Shown here piece by piece: positions 8,348 to 17,998 of a stretch of 54,457 nucleotides of DNA. Position 1 is the stretch's first letter. The number at the start of each line of letters is the position of its first letter. Under the pieces are notes generated by a model. That model had not been told where the DNA came from and did not search any database. It saw only the letters and a program-made list of their open reading frames with translations. Position numbers and translations under genes: made by a program. Source of the DNA: a virus; the IMG/VR virus record IMGVR_UViG_3300030294_000047, positions 1 through 54,457 of that record; one strand, 5' to 3'.

Positions 8348-9964
8348 ATGAGCCCCGATTTGATAGCATTGATCGACAGTGATACTCCGAAAATCAATCC
8401 ACTGATTGCGGAGGGTGTAGCGTTCCATGAACTCAAGCAAGTGGATAGCTATATCGATCAAATCTTCAAATTGATAAGTGCGGATTTTCCCGAGAGTCTG
8501 TCGTACATAGGCTACCGTAGGTGCACACCTATGGAGGAATACCGCCACAAAACAAAGTCTGGAGTCTACGATTTCGCCAGAAGCGACGTCTATCTGAACG
8601 AGTATCAATTCAGTTACGTGGAAAAGAATGGTGTGGAGCACGAACTCAAAGTTCCGTTGTATCTGCCGTTCTGCGCTATTGGTGGTGTGATGCATATCTC
8701 AGGATCGCGTCACGTGATATCTCCTGTTCTGACGGACCAGGTGATTTCTCTTGGACTCAATTCCGTATTCGTTGGTGTGATTCGCGGGAAGGTAACTTTC
8801 AAGCGCATCTCCCACACTTTTGTCTGTAACGGCGTCGACGAGCCAGTACAAGTGTGTTGGGCTTCGGCCTACAACAGATCGGAAAGACAGAAAAAAGACT
8901 CAGCAACTACACGCGCTCTTGCATCACTGGCGCACTACTTGTTCTGCAAGTATGGGTTGTTTGAAGCCTTCGAAAAGTTTGCCAAAATTACGCCTATTGT
9001 CGGTGAACGGGAAATCACTCATGAAGTGTATCCTGAATCCGAATGGGTAATATGCGAATCGCTCAAAAGAGCTCCGAGTACCTGCTTAGGGCGTTTGTAC
9101 ACACCCACGCTGATCCGGATAGCGATTCGCAAGTCTGACTTTAACGCCATGGCTCGGAACCTGGTCGCGGGTTTCTTCTATGTCGTAGACCATTTCCCGG
9201 ACAGAATGCGGGTGGAAGACGTATCGTCACGAGCCAACTGGCTGGTGCTGCTCGGTGAGATCAATGTCACTGGCAATCGTCCCACGGGCTATCTGCTCGA
9301 TGAAATGAAAAAGCACATTGCATCACTGGATGGTTATCTCGACAAACCTATTGAGCTCTCACTTCGCGACATCGGAATTCATGTCAAGAACTTTTTTGAG
9401 CTGATGGCCGTCATCATCGATCGCTATAATGACTGGATGCTCACTGATCCGGATCGTGCGTACTCGATGTATGACAAGAGGGTGACGGTTCTTCCGCACC
9501 TGATGTTCGATGTGACCAAAGCGATCGTGTACACTCTGTATGACTTGCAGGACCCGCGTAAGAGCGCGACATTTCGTGATGTCGAGGCTGTCTTCAAGCG
9601 GCATCTCAAGCCCGGCAGGATTTACAAGATCACTAAGAACCACAGGGAGCTCTCAGCCCTGTCGTACTCTGGTGACAACATGGCCCTCAAATTCACCTCT
9701 ATCTTGATCCCGCAGGCAAAACTGCAAACTGGCCCCAGTGGCAAGGGACACGCTGGAGGTGGTGAATCACAGAAGCTGCATGCCTCAGTGGCTGAGGTGG
9801 GTGGTTATCTCAATATCCCGAAAGCTGAACCTAGCGGACGGTCGCGTATCAATCCCCTGGTTCGCCTCAACGAGAAAGGAGTGGTGGTGAGGAATCCGGA
9901 ATTGGTTGAATTGCTCGACAGTGTGCAGGCTATGATTCGTGTCAATGGAAAGGAAAGTGCTTAA
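8348..9964 (+). CDS. RNA polymerase beta subunit, N-terminal fragment (split multisubunit RNAP), 538 aa
   Basis: Residues ~102-130 read VPLYLPFCAIGGVMHISGSRHVISPVL. This matches the beta-subunit N-terminal region in which a 'plm...G.fvInGterViVsQl' segment is conserved in bacterial RNAP. phiKZ-like phages encode two RNA polymerases whose beta and beta' subunits are each split into separate genes. In phiKZ the beta N-terminal piece of the non-virion enzyme (gp123) lies just after the capsid gene (gp120), as here. The catalytic centre would lie in partner proteins. The start has AAAGGG upstream, and the stop overlaps the next ATG (TAATG). Assignment to the non-virion rather than the virion enzyme rests on gene order and is tentative. 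Confidence 0.65.
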   Translation: MSPDLIALIDSDTPKINPLIAEGVAFHELKQVDSYIDQIFKLISADFPESLSYIGYRRCTPMEEYRHKTKSGVYDFARSDVYLNEYQFSYVEKNGVEHELKVPLYLPFCAIGGVMHISGSRHVISPVLTDQVISLGLNSVFVGVIRGKVTFKRISHTFVCNGVDEPVQVCWASAYNRSERQKKDSATTRALASLAHYLFCKYGLFEAFEKFAKITPIVGEREITHEVYPESEWVICESLKRAPSTCLGRLYTPTLIRIAIRKSDFNAMARNLVAGFFYVVDHFPDRMRVEDVSSRANWLVLLGEINVTGNRPTGYLLDEMKKHIASLDGYLDKPIELSLRDIGIHVKNFFELMAVIIDRYNDWMLTDPDRAYSMYDKRVTVLPHLMFDVTKAIVYTLYDLQDPRKSATFRDVEAVFKRHLKPGRIYKITKNHRELSALSYSGDNMALKFTSILIPQAKLQTGPSGKGHAGGGESQKLHASVAEVGGYLNIPKAEPSGRSRINPLVRLNEKGVVVRNPELVELLDSVQAMIRVNGKESA

Positions 9965-11820
9965 TGGCAAGAGATCAGCAACTTATGCAGACCACTTCCG
10001 ATATCATCGGAGATCTGCTTGATGCCAGTGTGAGAGGGGGAGTATCCGTACCCCGAGAGGAGTTTGCCAGGGAAGCCTCAGTTAGTGGCTTCCGCAACCA
10101 GCTCTTCGACAAGCTGGTTCAGAACTCGGCAGACATCTTCCTGCTGTGCGTTCACACCGGAAAGGTGAGTAACGATGCTCGTGCTCTTGAACAAGTGTGC
10201 AGCAACGTTCTCGAAGCAACCATCGGTGCCTGGGCCAACGAAATGCGCGTTCGGATGAGTCGCGCCGAAGAAGATTCGTGCTATGAGCTCAAGGAGACCT
10301 ACGCCGGAATGATGGATGATCTGGCTGAGTGGCGAGCCGGGCGTATTCCTCGCAGTTATGAGGATCGGCGTGGCGGTTATGGTGGTCGCGATCGTGAACG
10401 TGACTATCGGGATGACCGTCGCAGTGGTGAATCGGACCCCTTCTTCAATTCGCGTCGTTCCGGTGGTGGTAGTCGAGCCGGCAATGGCGGTAGCTCCTTT
10501 ACCGAAGCGCGTGCCGGTATGCAGCAGTTTGGCTCTGCACCAGTCGCTGAAAAACAAGTAGCTCCAGTCATGCGCCGCGGCAGCGATATCGGGTTTACTG
10601 ACCCGGTGTACAGGGACATGACGGTTGTTCCTGGTTCAGCTGCTGAAAGTGTGACATCCGACTGCAACGCTGAATTGCGCAACCTGCCGGTCTCCGAGGC
10701 CATGAAGTACCCGCCCCAAGATCCGGATAATCCCCACCCCACGGCATTCGACCCGTTTGTTGAAACGATTGTGCCGGTTGTGGTGTTGGGGAACGATAAC
10801 AAGAAAGTACGTTACTTCAAGTTCGAAAGCATTAAGGAAGGTGACATGGAACAAGCTCGGCATAACCTGGCCGCAACCTTCGGCACAGACCATCTCAGTC
10901 GCGAATTGCCTGCTGGCAGCATTCAGGCAATCCGCAAGGCAATCAATGACAACCAAGAGCGGATCATCGACGTCGTCGAAGAATCCAATGGCGGCCGTCC
11001 TCGTGAGCCTGAGAAACCTCGTTTCCTCGAGAACTTCAATGAGCCTACCCAGGCTTTGGAGTTTGGTCTGGATTCGGTCTGGGGTTATCGGCGCGCTGAA
11101 TATGAACAGAAGCGTCTGCTGGTGCCGACGCTCGACGTTTATGTTCGGTCGAGCCTGCTGCTTGAGCTGGTCAAGTTCACCAGCATCGATCAGGTCGAGT
11201 TGCTCAACGCCATGGCTGAGTCCACCACTCTCGAGCGTCTGGGTTTCTACTACAAGAAGCTCATGAGCAAGGAAGTGGGACTGCCGATGCTCTCCCGCAC
11301 CATCATCAACAAGCGCCTCACTGATATCACCAATCTGGCGCTTCGGGTGAACGTGGGCCTGCCCAAGATGCGCATCGAGTACTTCGAGAGTGATTTCGAA
11401 GAGGTCGAAGCACACATCTGCGCGAGCTACGGCCTGTCGATCGGCAATGCCTTCCTCAAGTACTTCAACCGCAAGGTCGCTCAAGCAGTGACGGTGTTCG
11501 GTACGGACAATCGTTCGGTCTTTCTCGATGCACTGGGCTATGAATCGGACAATGTTCCGGAACTCAACGCCCTGTGTACTGAAGTCCGCACGGCGGTCAT
11601 CAGTCTCAACTCCAACGAGCTCGGCTTCGCGTTTCAGGCCGGTACTCCGACTCTGGTCATTCGCGAGAAGACTCCGCTGTTGTTCAATCTGGCCATCACC
11701 ATCATGAAGAACTACCGCGAGAACGTGCGGTATGTGCTTGAGACGGCTGACGGCTATCGCTTCGAGCTCTCCAAGAGCTGGCTCAACCCGCATGAGCAAG
11801 TCCTCATCGTCGACATCTGA
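9964..11820 (+). CDS. Probable virion protein with an Arg/Gly-rich linker, 618 aa
   Basis: It starts inside the stop codon of the RNAP fragment (TAATG). Residues ~1-115 are helical. Residues ~115-185 form a low-complexity stretch dense in Arg, Gly, Asp and Ser (RRGGYGGRDRERDYRDD and repeats), like RGG-type RNA-binding or disordered linkers. Residues ~240-618 look folded, with alpha/beta content and G/C-biased codons suggesting good expression. Position between the RNAP fragment and the portal suits a head or inner-capsid protein. The family is not recognised. A bidirectional hairpin follows. Confidence 0.75.
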   Translation: MARDQQLMQTTSDIIGDLLDASVRGGVSVPREEFAREASVSGFRNQLFDKLVQNSADIFLLCVHTGKVSNDARALEQVCSNVLEATIGAWANEMRVRMSRAEEDSCYELKETYAGMMDDLAEWRAGRIPRSYEDRRGGYGGRDRERDYRDDRRSGESDPFFNSRRSGGGSRAGNGGSSFTEARAGMQQFGSAPVAEKQVAPVMRRGSDIGFTDPVYRDMTVVPGSAAESVTSDCNAELRNLPVSEAMKYPPQDPDNPHPTAFDPFVETIVPVVVLGNDNKKVRYFKFESIKEGDMEQARHNLAATFGTDHLSRELPAGSIQAIRKAINDNQERIIDVVEESNGGRPREPEKPRFLENFNEPTQALEFGLDSVWGYRRAEYEQKRLLVPTLDVYVRSSLLLELVKFTSIDQVELLNAMAESTTLERLGFYYKKLMSKEVGLPMLSRTIINKRLTDITNLALRVNVGLPKMRIEYFESDFEEVEAHICASYGLSIGNAFLKYFNRKVAQAVTVFGTDNRSVFLDALGYESDNVPELNALCTEVRTAVISLNSNELGFAFQAGTPTLVIREKTPLLFNLAITIMKNYRENVRYVLETADGYRFELSKSWLNPHEQVLIVDI

Positions 11821-11834
11821 CGCCTTTCCGGCAT

Positions 11835-11872
11835 ATGCACTGCTACTACCCTCACGGGTAGTAGCAGTGCAT
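11835..11872. terminator. Bidirectional terminator between convergent genes
   Basis: A perfect 17-bp stem (11835-11851 with 11856-11872, containing CACTGCTACTACCC) has a four-base loop. It is followed by TTTCTTTC on the plus strand. It lies between the plus-strand gene ending at 11820 and the minus-strand gene ending at 11898, so it can stop both transcripts. Confidence 0.85.
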
Positions 11873-11897
11873 TTCTTTCACTTACTTCTTTTTTTGC

Positions 11898-14800
11898 TTA
11901 AACCAATCCACTTTTGTCTTCATCTCCACCTTCGGGCTTTTCATTGTCCTCAGGTTTCTTTTCAGATTCAGGTTCGGAGTCGTCAGGAGCGGTCTCATCG
12001 GGAGCAGGTTCTTCATTCGGTTCGCCTTCGGGTTCTTCAGGCTCACCACTACCACCTCTGAAATCATCTCCACCCTCACCACCAAAGCCAAACTCATCGC
12101 CACCGCCCTCACCACCAGTCTCATCACTGCTGGGTTCAGACGATGTATTTTCAGCAGGTTCAGTGACTTCCAGATCAGCAGCCATCACCTTATTGACATC
12201 ATCCTTGAACTTCTTGGCATCCTTAGCGGCAGCCACAAAGTGTTTGACGATATCCTGCACGTGGGTCTGTTGTTCGGAATAGACATCATTGATGAGCGCG
12301 CCCTTGGAGTCTGTTGCCGTAATGCTGGAGAGCTCAGGCAGCATTCCATTCTGGTTGAAGAACTTCCTCATGAAGTAAGCGCGAAGCATCTTCTTGTAAG
12401 GATCAACCAAACTGGAAGCATTACCTACAAACTCTTCAGTCATGAACTCGCTGCTGATGATGTTATCGAGCATCGGGTCCAGTACCTTGACAAAGGTATC
12501 GATAGCAGTTGCCTGGTTCTCGATAGTGACGTTGTCGGGCGAAGGCAGCGTGGCATCCAAGCCATTGATGAAGTCGTATGCCACCCTATAAACCAACTTG
12601 CGTTCCAGGTTGAGCTGCTCATCGGACTTCTCAGCAGGATCACTACTGACGGTCACATTGATGTCCTTCTCATCAATGCGGATGGTGCCGACGTTGTTCA
12701 TGATGATCTCATGAATTTTGTGCATCAGCGTTTGGTTATTGAGCACGATCTTCTTCATGTGCTCAGCCATCTGCGGCATGATCTCATCCTGGATCTTCTT
12801 GACGCGCTTGGCGAACATGATGTTACTGTTCACGATGGATGTCGCAAACTCCGGACCTCCCAATCCTAGATCAACCATTTCAGGAGTCAGATAGGCTCCC
12901 ATGATCGAGCGCTTACGCAGCATCTCTTCGAGATCGGTGTCGGGCTTCGTATAGTTCGTAGCCTTCTCACCAATGTCGATGTTGACGTCAGGAATCTCAG
13001 GGTGGCCTTCGAATGTGAATTCCATACCCGCACGCTGAACCCAGTCAGCCACTTCAGTCGGAGCATTGATGCCCAGAGGGAAGTACTGCTGGCGAGACTT
13101 GATGAGCTCATGGATCGTGACTTCGATCGTCTTGTAGGGATCAGGGTCAGTTTCCTCGAGCTTGATCTTCACATCAGTGCGACCAATGGAGTTCTTAATC
13201 GATGCCATAACGTTGGCAAACATCACCATCACGCGGAACGAGAGCAAGATCCGCATATCATCGAGCAAAGACCTACCGGTGCCATTGCGGTTATAGTTCA
13301 GCGCAAAGTACGTCATAAGCTCAATCGGGATGAACAAGAGCTGAGTCGATTGCTTGGCCAGAGTGCGTGCCAGCATGATTCGATAGAGTTCATCGTTACG
13401 ACCCAGCGCTACGCCATTGTTGAACACACCATTGCGCAGTCGCTCGAGCAGGTCCTTTTCAACCATGTCTCCATAAGCACGAATGCTGTAGTCAACACGC
13501 ATCCGATCCCTGAAGTTCATGGTCTCACCCGTGACCATGCTATCAACCTTGTTGAGCATTGCGGATGGGAAGTTATCCGTATTACCCGTCAGGCGAGAAC
13601 TCATGTCCCTGATATAGTCATCCTGCAACTCAATGTTGAGAGGATAGCCGTTTCCATCGAGCAGGACATAATAGCCGATGTGCTGGCTAGGGGCACCAGG
13701 GATGTGAACAGGAATCACCGATTCAGATGGCAGATCCAGAATAAGCGGGCAGCCAATCGACTTACGACCCAGTTGCTCTTGAGTCTTCAGGAATGCAATA
13801 GGCTTGTGCGATGTTGCCGTATCACGATAGACTTTGTTCGTGAGCTTCTGATCGGTGAGCTTATCGCTCCCTGCTTGCTTGGCTGCTTCCTTAGCATCCT
13901 GTCTGACATCATCACCCGATGCAGCCTTGAGCTTGTTCAGCTCAGCATCGGTCAAACGGAATGCTTCAGTGGAAATGCCATCGATGCGATCTGCCACAAA
14001 CTGCTGCCGAATACGCTCATTGATCAGTGGCACCTTCATCACATTGAAGTTGTCGGTGACGGAGAGATACGTCGACAATTCCGCCTCATCGACTTTCGCC
14101 CTATCTGCACGAATGGCTTCAAGTGCTGAGCGACCCGCTTCGGTCTTGGAAAGCCGGTGCTTGAGTGATTCAACAACTTGCTTATCAATTGCTTCCAGAT
14201 TCTTCTGGAAGCCTTCCATGCTGATGTTCGTTCCAGCATCGATGGCACCAGTGTTGATCTGGCTATTGTACATCTGCATTGTTTCAAATGCGATGCCAAC
14301 GTTGTTCTTGCGCAGAGCAGCATTGATTTTCTTTTGCTGCTTTTTGTTCGGTCCAAGAATGCCCAGAGGTGCAAAGTTGCCATTCTCAGTCACGAATCCG
14401 GAAAGTGACTCAGTACTCACTCGTCCAGCTGAGTTGATCACTTCATCGAGTGAATTTTCAGGAATCACCGCAATAGGATGTGACCCACGATCGAACAAGA
14501 CATTGCCGAGGATTTCTGCGAGCTTCGGTTTAATCTTGTAGTCCTGATCGAAGAATGTTTTGATTACATCGATGACGGCAGCGGAAGCGGAAGTCGGCAG
14601 AATGCCTTCAGGCCCAGAGATGGTGATCTCACCACTGCTCATGTCTCGCGGTGACTGTACAGATGCAATCAAAATCTGCTTCGATAGAGCAATGTCGGGG
14701 AGCAGTTGCAAGACCGTTTCAGAATCACGGATGTTGTCAACCTGCTTCTTGGAAATATCTTTGAAGATGTTGACATCCGGCATCGGAATCTTACGATTGC

Positions 14801-14957
14801 CGGCATTGTCATACATTGGCTGCTCACGTCCAGTAACTGTCTTCGAGAGCACAGCAGCCAGTCCTGGATCATTACCTATCAAGCTCAAAGCGTGGACGCT
14901 TTTTCCCTGACCCATCTGGTTAACCAGTGATGGGACGGACGGAGTTTTCCCTGCCAT
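11898..14957 (-). CDS. Probable portal protein, 1019 aa
   Basis: A very large protein of the head region. Its size and place a few genes after the capsid match the portal of phiKZ-like phages (gp129 class). The N-terminal part has SVQSPRDMSSGEITI and NVLFDRGSHPIAVIPENS. A long alpha/beta body follows, then an acidic low-complexity tail of ~90 residues (runs of EP, DE, GGE). The ATG at 14957 (MAGKTPSVPS) has AAGAGGA upstream. A frame start at 14987 lacks one and would overlap the divergent gene's leader. Only 31 bases separate it from the GTG of the divergent gene at 14989. The portal call is from size and synteny, not from a motif. Confidence 0.55.
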   Translation of the reverse strand: MAGKTPSVPSLVNQMGQGKSVHALSLIGNDPGLAAVLSKTVTGREQPMYDNAGNRKIPMPDVNIFKDISKKQVDNIRDSETVLQLLPDIALSKQILIASVQSPRDMSSGEITISGPEGILPTSASAAVIDVIKTFFDQDYKIKPKLAEILGNVLFDRGSHPIAVIPENSLDEVINSAGRVSTESLSGFVTENGNFAPLGILGPNKKQQKKINAALRKNNVGIAFETMQMYNSQINTGAIDAGTNISMEGFQKNLEAIDKQVVESLKHRLSKTEAGRSALEAIRADRAKVDEAELSTYLSVTDNFNVMKVPLINERIRQQFVADRIDGISTEAFRLTDAELNKLKAASGDDVRQDAKEAAKQAGSDKLTDQKLTNKVYRDTATSHKPIAFLKTQEQLGRKSIGCPLILDLPSESVIPVHIPGAPSQHIGYYVLLDGNGYPLNIELQDDYIRDMSSRLTGNTDNFPSAMLNKVDSMVTGETMNFRDRMRVDYSIRAYGDMVEKDLLERLRNGVFNNGVALGRNDELYRIMLARTLAKQSTQLLFIPIELMTYFALNYNRNGTGRSLLDDMRILLSFRVMVMFANVMASIKNSIGRTDVKIKLEETDPDPYKTIEVTIHELIKSRQQYFPLGINAPTEVADWVQRAGMEFTFEGHPEIPDVNIDIGEKATNYTKPDTDLEEMLRKRSIMGAYLTPEMVDLGLGGPEFATSIVNSNIMFAKRVKKIQDEIMPQMAEHMKKIVLNNQTLMHKIHEIIMNNVGTIRIDEKDINVTVSSDPAEKSDEQLNLERKLVYRVAYDFINGLDATLPSPDNVTIENQATAIDTFVKVLDPMLDNIISSEFMTEEFVGNASSLVDPYKKMLRAYFMRKFFNQNGMLPELSSITATDSKGALINDVYSEQQTHVQDIVKHFVAAAKDAKKFKDDVNKVMAADLEVTEPAENTSSEPSSDETGGEGGGDEFGFGGEGGDDFRGGSGEPEEPEGEPNEEPAPDETAPDDSEPESEKKPEDNEKPEGGDEDKSGLV

Positions 14958-14988
14958 TTTTTGTATTCCTCTTGTATTGGAGATCAAC

Positions 14989-17085
14989 GTGAATAACGAC
15001 TATCAGCTCTATGTGCAGAGTGCGATCACTCTTGCAAAAACGATAGTCATCAAGTCAGTTGATGCATGTGAAGCAATTAACGCTTATCTCATTGCTGAAA
15101 ACGGCGAACGTGCAGTCGACAAAACTGACGAGACCACATGGAAGTACTACATGAATCTCGCAGGACAGTATCACTCGACTGACACGATGATGACTGTTGT
15201 CTCATGGGATACCGGGGAGACGATAAATTTTACTGTGGCTAACTTGGCTGTGCATAAGGCAACAAAGGTGGCCTATGCATACGGAACCAAACGCTACAAG
15301 GCTCTGCTGACGCAATACCCGGCTCAAGAGCCTTTGATTCTCGGAATTCTCAACCCGGTAGACATCGATACGGCCATCGCAGCTACCGATGGTCTTATTC
15401 TGGCCTATCCAGATGATTTGATTGAATCTAACGAGTATTCGCTGATATCCAAGCTCAATACTTGGGTGGCAAACTATAAGACTCGCTGGGTCAATTCTCA
15501 GTTCTCAATTACGGATGAACTATATACTCCTGCTCATTTGGGCATCATGTATATGTGTCTATCCATGGCCATCGTGACGTTTCGTGATGAGATGTCCAAT
15601 ACCAATGAAGCACACAGTTTTCACATCAGGCAGCACTTGCTGAGCCATGGTGTGCCTTCCACGGTGATTCGTTACCTCACAAAAAAGCAGGCATTGTTCT
15701 TCTACAGGAACATTGCTTATATTCAGAGAAATCTGGGTAGACAAGAGGTCTTCAAGTGGTTGGTGGATCACATCCTGACAGAGCGTCAGTTTCCTCTGGC
15801 TTCATACAGGATGCGTCACAGTGACAAGAGCCTGACAACAGCACTGGCACCCACAATCTATTTCAAGAAGGAAGCAGCCAATAGCATCTATGATGCTGAC
15901 GTGGGAGACCACATTAGTCTGGACACCCTGCTGTCCAAGGAAATAGCTCTGGCTCGTAACAATACCTCATACATCGGCGACAACACTGAGAAGATGAGAG
16001 CTGTATTCGAGCACTCCCTGTCAAACGTGGTTGAGACGAAGGTGCTGGAATCTTCTCTTATCAATTACGAGGATGCGGGTCAGTACAGCATTGAGAGCAT
16101 TTCAGTCAATCACTGGATCTATATGGCGTACCTTGGTTATTACAATGTGTATGTTCACATTGAGAATAACAAGACCAGTGATGAGATGGCGCTGACGATG
16201 AAGGAGGCGTACATTCTTTATATGTACGTTTATGCAAAGAGCCTGGGACTGACCCTCAAGGAAATCCCGGACTTTCCTGCTACCTTTGTGCAGCGTATTC
16301 CCTTGCCCTCGGTGAGCGAGATGATGGTGGGTGTGAGTACTGGTAAGGTCGGAACAGACACAGCCGAATACGCTCTGTCTTTGTCACCCAAGATCACACC
16401 AGTTAAGTCTGTGTATGACTTCATTGCTCTATGCCGCGCTATCAAGGTTGCAGCGAAGTACCAAAGGCGGATTCCTTCGTACTATCAGGACTATCAGGCC
16501 CGTGGTCAGGCTCAGGATATGTGTTCGCGTATCTATTGCGACATGCTCTGCTCTCTGTCTACAGGCACCAAGTATTCCGACTGGCTCTCGGATATGAAGA
16601 TTGACCTGACCAACTTCAGTAAGAGCGATTACTCGCTCATGGCACAGAACCTTTTGGTAGGTGCTACAGGTATCGACCTGGCAGATGTGAACAGCATTGG
16701 CAACGTCTACAACGCCATGATGACACTCATCAAGAAGCTCAGCAGCTATTCTATCCAGTACGTCACTGATCCTTCCAGTGGATCTTTGATAGACCTCGGA
16801 ATTCCTATGGTTAGAATGTGCGCTGGTGGCTTCAAAGGCGGGGATTTCGAGAGAGTAGATGTGGATGGCGTGGATGTTTTGTCTTGCCTTGGGAAAGGTA
16901 AGGACTCCCGTCACGTCAATTCCGATGTGAACCTGGATCGCAAAGCAATGCGTATCAAGATTCACATCAACATCAATGTCGGACTCGATGTCAAAGTACG
17001 CATACCGGCCAATTCGTACAAGATCCATAGCAAGGTTTTTGGTGCCAGCATCAGACCTTTGTCAACAACTATCACCAAGAAATAA
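14989..17085 (+). CDS. Probable large virion structural protein, 698 aa
   Basis: The start is GTG at 14989 with GGAG six bases upstream; a TTG at 14977 lies in frame. The protein is mostly helical and rich in Tyr, Ala and Asp, with many surface-like segments and no enzyme motif. Two stretches (VPSTVIRYLTKKQALFFYRNIAYIQ and the C-terminal KIHININVGLDVKVRIP) are distinctive. It lies between the probable portal and another structural gene, with only ten bases to the next start. A head-tail junction or baseplate role is a guess from neighbours. Confidence 0.75.
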   Translation: MNNDYQLYVQSAITLAKTIVIKSVDACEAINAYLIAENGERAVDKTDETTWKYYMNLAGQYHSTDTMMTVVSWDTGETINFTVANLAVHKATKVAYAYGTKRYKALLTQYPAQEPLILGILNPVDIDTAIAATDGLILAYPDDLIESNEYSLISKLNTWVANYKTRWVNSQFSITDELYTPAHLGIMYMCLSMAIVTFRDEMSNTNEAHSFHIRQHLLSHGVPSTVIRYLTKKQALFFYRNIAYIQRNLGRQEVFKWLVDHILTERQFPLASYRMRHSDKSLTTALAPTIYFKKEAANSIYDADVGDHISLDTLLSKEIALARNNTSYIGDNTEKMRAVFEHSLSNVVETKVLESSLINYEDAGQYSIESISVNHWIYMAYLGYYNVYVHIENNKTSDEMALTMKEAYILYMYVYAKSLGLTLKEIPDFPATFVQRIPLPSVSEMMVGVSTGKVGTDTAEYALSLSPKITPVKSVYDFIALCRAIKVAAKYQRRIPSYYQDYQARGQAQDMCSRIYCDMLCSLSTGTKYSDWLSDMKIDLTNFSKSDYSLMAQNLLVGATGIDLADVNSIGNVYNAMMTLIKKLSSYSIQYVTDPSSGSLIDLGIPMVRMCAGGFKGGDFERVDVDGVDVLSCLGKGKDSRHVNSDVNLDRKAMRIKIHININVGLDVKVRIPANSYKIHSKVFGASIRPLSTTITKK

Positions 17086-17094
17086 GGATTGAAG

Positions 17095-17955
17095 ATGTCT
17101 ACTGCTCAATCTTCTTCGGATAAGACTGTCCGAACCATTTACGGCTCCTATGTGCAGAACACTCTGCTCATGAAGACCGAGTTCAACATGGCTGCCAATA
17201 CCACCATGAATGAGTACTTTGATGTGCTCTCTGGTGTGGCTCCTGATGCGGGCGCTTATCCTTCAGCCAGGTACATTGCGATTGGTCGTGGCGGCCATAC
17301 GCTCAAGACTGGTGCTGATGGTGAAGTGCTGGTGGATTACCTCAAGCACAGGGCAAGTGATGCGATGCTCTACAAGCCACTGCCTTTCGTGCTTCGCACC
17401 ACCGACAACGACCTCACGGCAACTGAGCGTGCGAACTACGCGATACGCAAGTCAGTGGTCTATGGTGGCGTGAGCTACTATGCGTACTACCTGCGCAGGT
17501 TCGATGTCACGGCTCTGAAGACCAACATGCAGTACAATACCGTGCTCAATGGTGATACCACGGTTACGTCGTTCATCCCGACAACCGACAACCTGCATCC
17601 GACGGCTTCGAACCTGTCCCCCACCGGGGTGACCTCCACCAGTGGCGACTATCTGAATACATCCACCATTCTGGATCTCATACTCGATGAAGCTAGCGTC
17701 TCCGAGATCCTCAATGCTGCCAAGGTCATCTACGGAAATGAAGCCTATGCATTCATTTCCGAAATGGCAATCGTGACAGGTGTCGACAAGGTCACTCAGG
17801 GTTCTTTGCCTGCTGGTGCTACCTTCAACTACACTGAAGCCATTGCGGCGCAGGTACACACCTTCACCAGTGTCTCGGCCGACCTGCAAGGCCTGTCTGA
17901 AGGTTTCGAGGTGACGGTTGATGTCGGTTCCACTGAACCTCTGGGTGTGAACTGA
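17095..17955 (+). CDS. Probable virion structural protein, 286 aa
   Basis: ATG at 17095 has AAGGA upstream. The body has beta-rich sequence with ARYIAIGRGGHTLKTG, VVYGGVSYYAYYLRR and a Thr/Ser-rich loop region. The C-terminal third contains ILDLILDEASVSEILNAAK and AFISEMAIVTGVDKVTQG. It follows the 698-aa gene in one operon. The pattern of exposed loops and beta strands fits a baseplate or tail component, but no family is identified. Confidence 0.75.
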   Translation: MSTAQSSSDKTVRTIYGSYVQNTLLMKTEFNMAANTTMNEYFDVLSGVAPDAGAYPSARYIAIGRGGHTLKTGADGEVLVDYLKHRASDAMLYKPLPFVLRTTDNDLTATERANYAIRKSVVYGGVSYYAYYLRRFDVTALKTNMQYNTVLNGDTTVTSFIPTTDNLHPTASNLSPTGVTSTSGDYLNTSTILDLILDEASVSEILNAAKVIYGNEAYAFISEMAIVTGVDKVTQGSLPAGATFNYTEAIAAQVHTFTSVSADLQGLSEGFEVTVDVGSTEPLGVN

Positions 17956-17967
17956 ACGTGGAGTAAT

Positions 17968-17998
17968 CCCCCGTGATACGTATCTCAAATGACGGGGG
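17968..17998 (+). promoter_or_regulatory. Hairpin covering the start of the resolvase gene
   Basis: CCCCCGT (17968-17974) pairs with ACGGGGG (17992-17998) around a 17-base loop. The GTG taken as the start of the RuvC-like gene (17973) lies in the left arm. The hairpin may end the upstream structural transcript, hide the start codon, or both. Confidence 0.5.
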
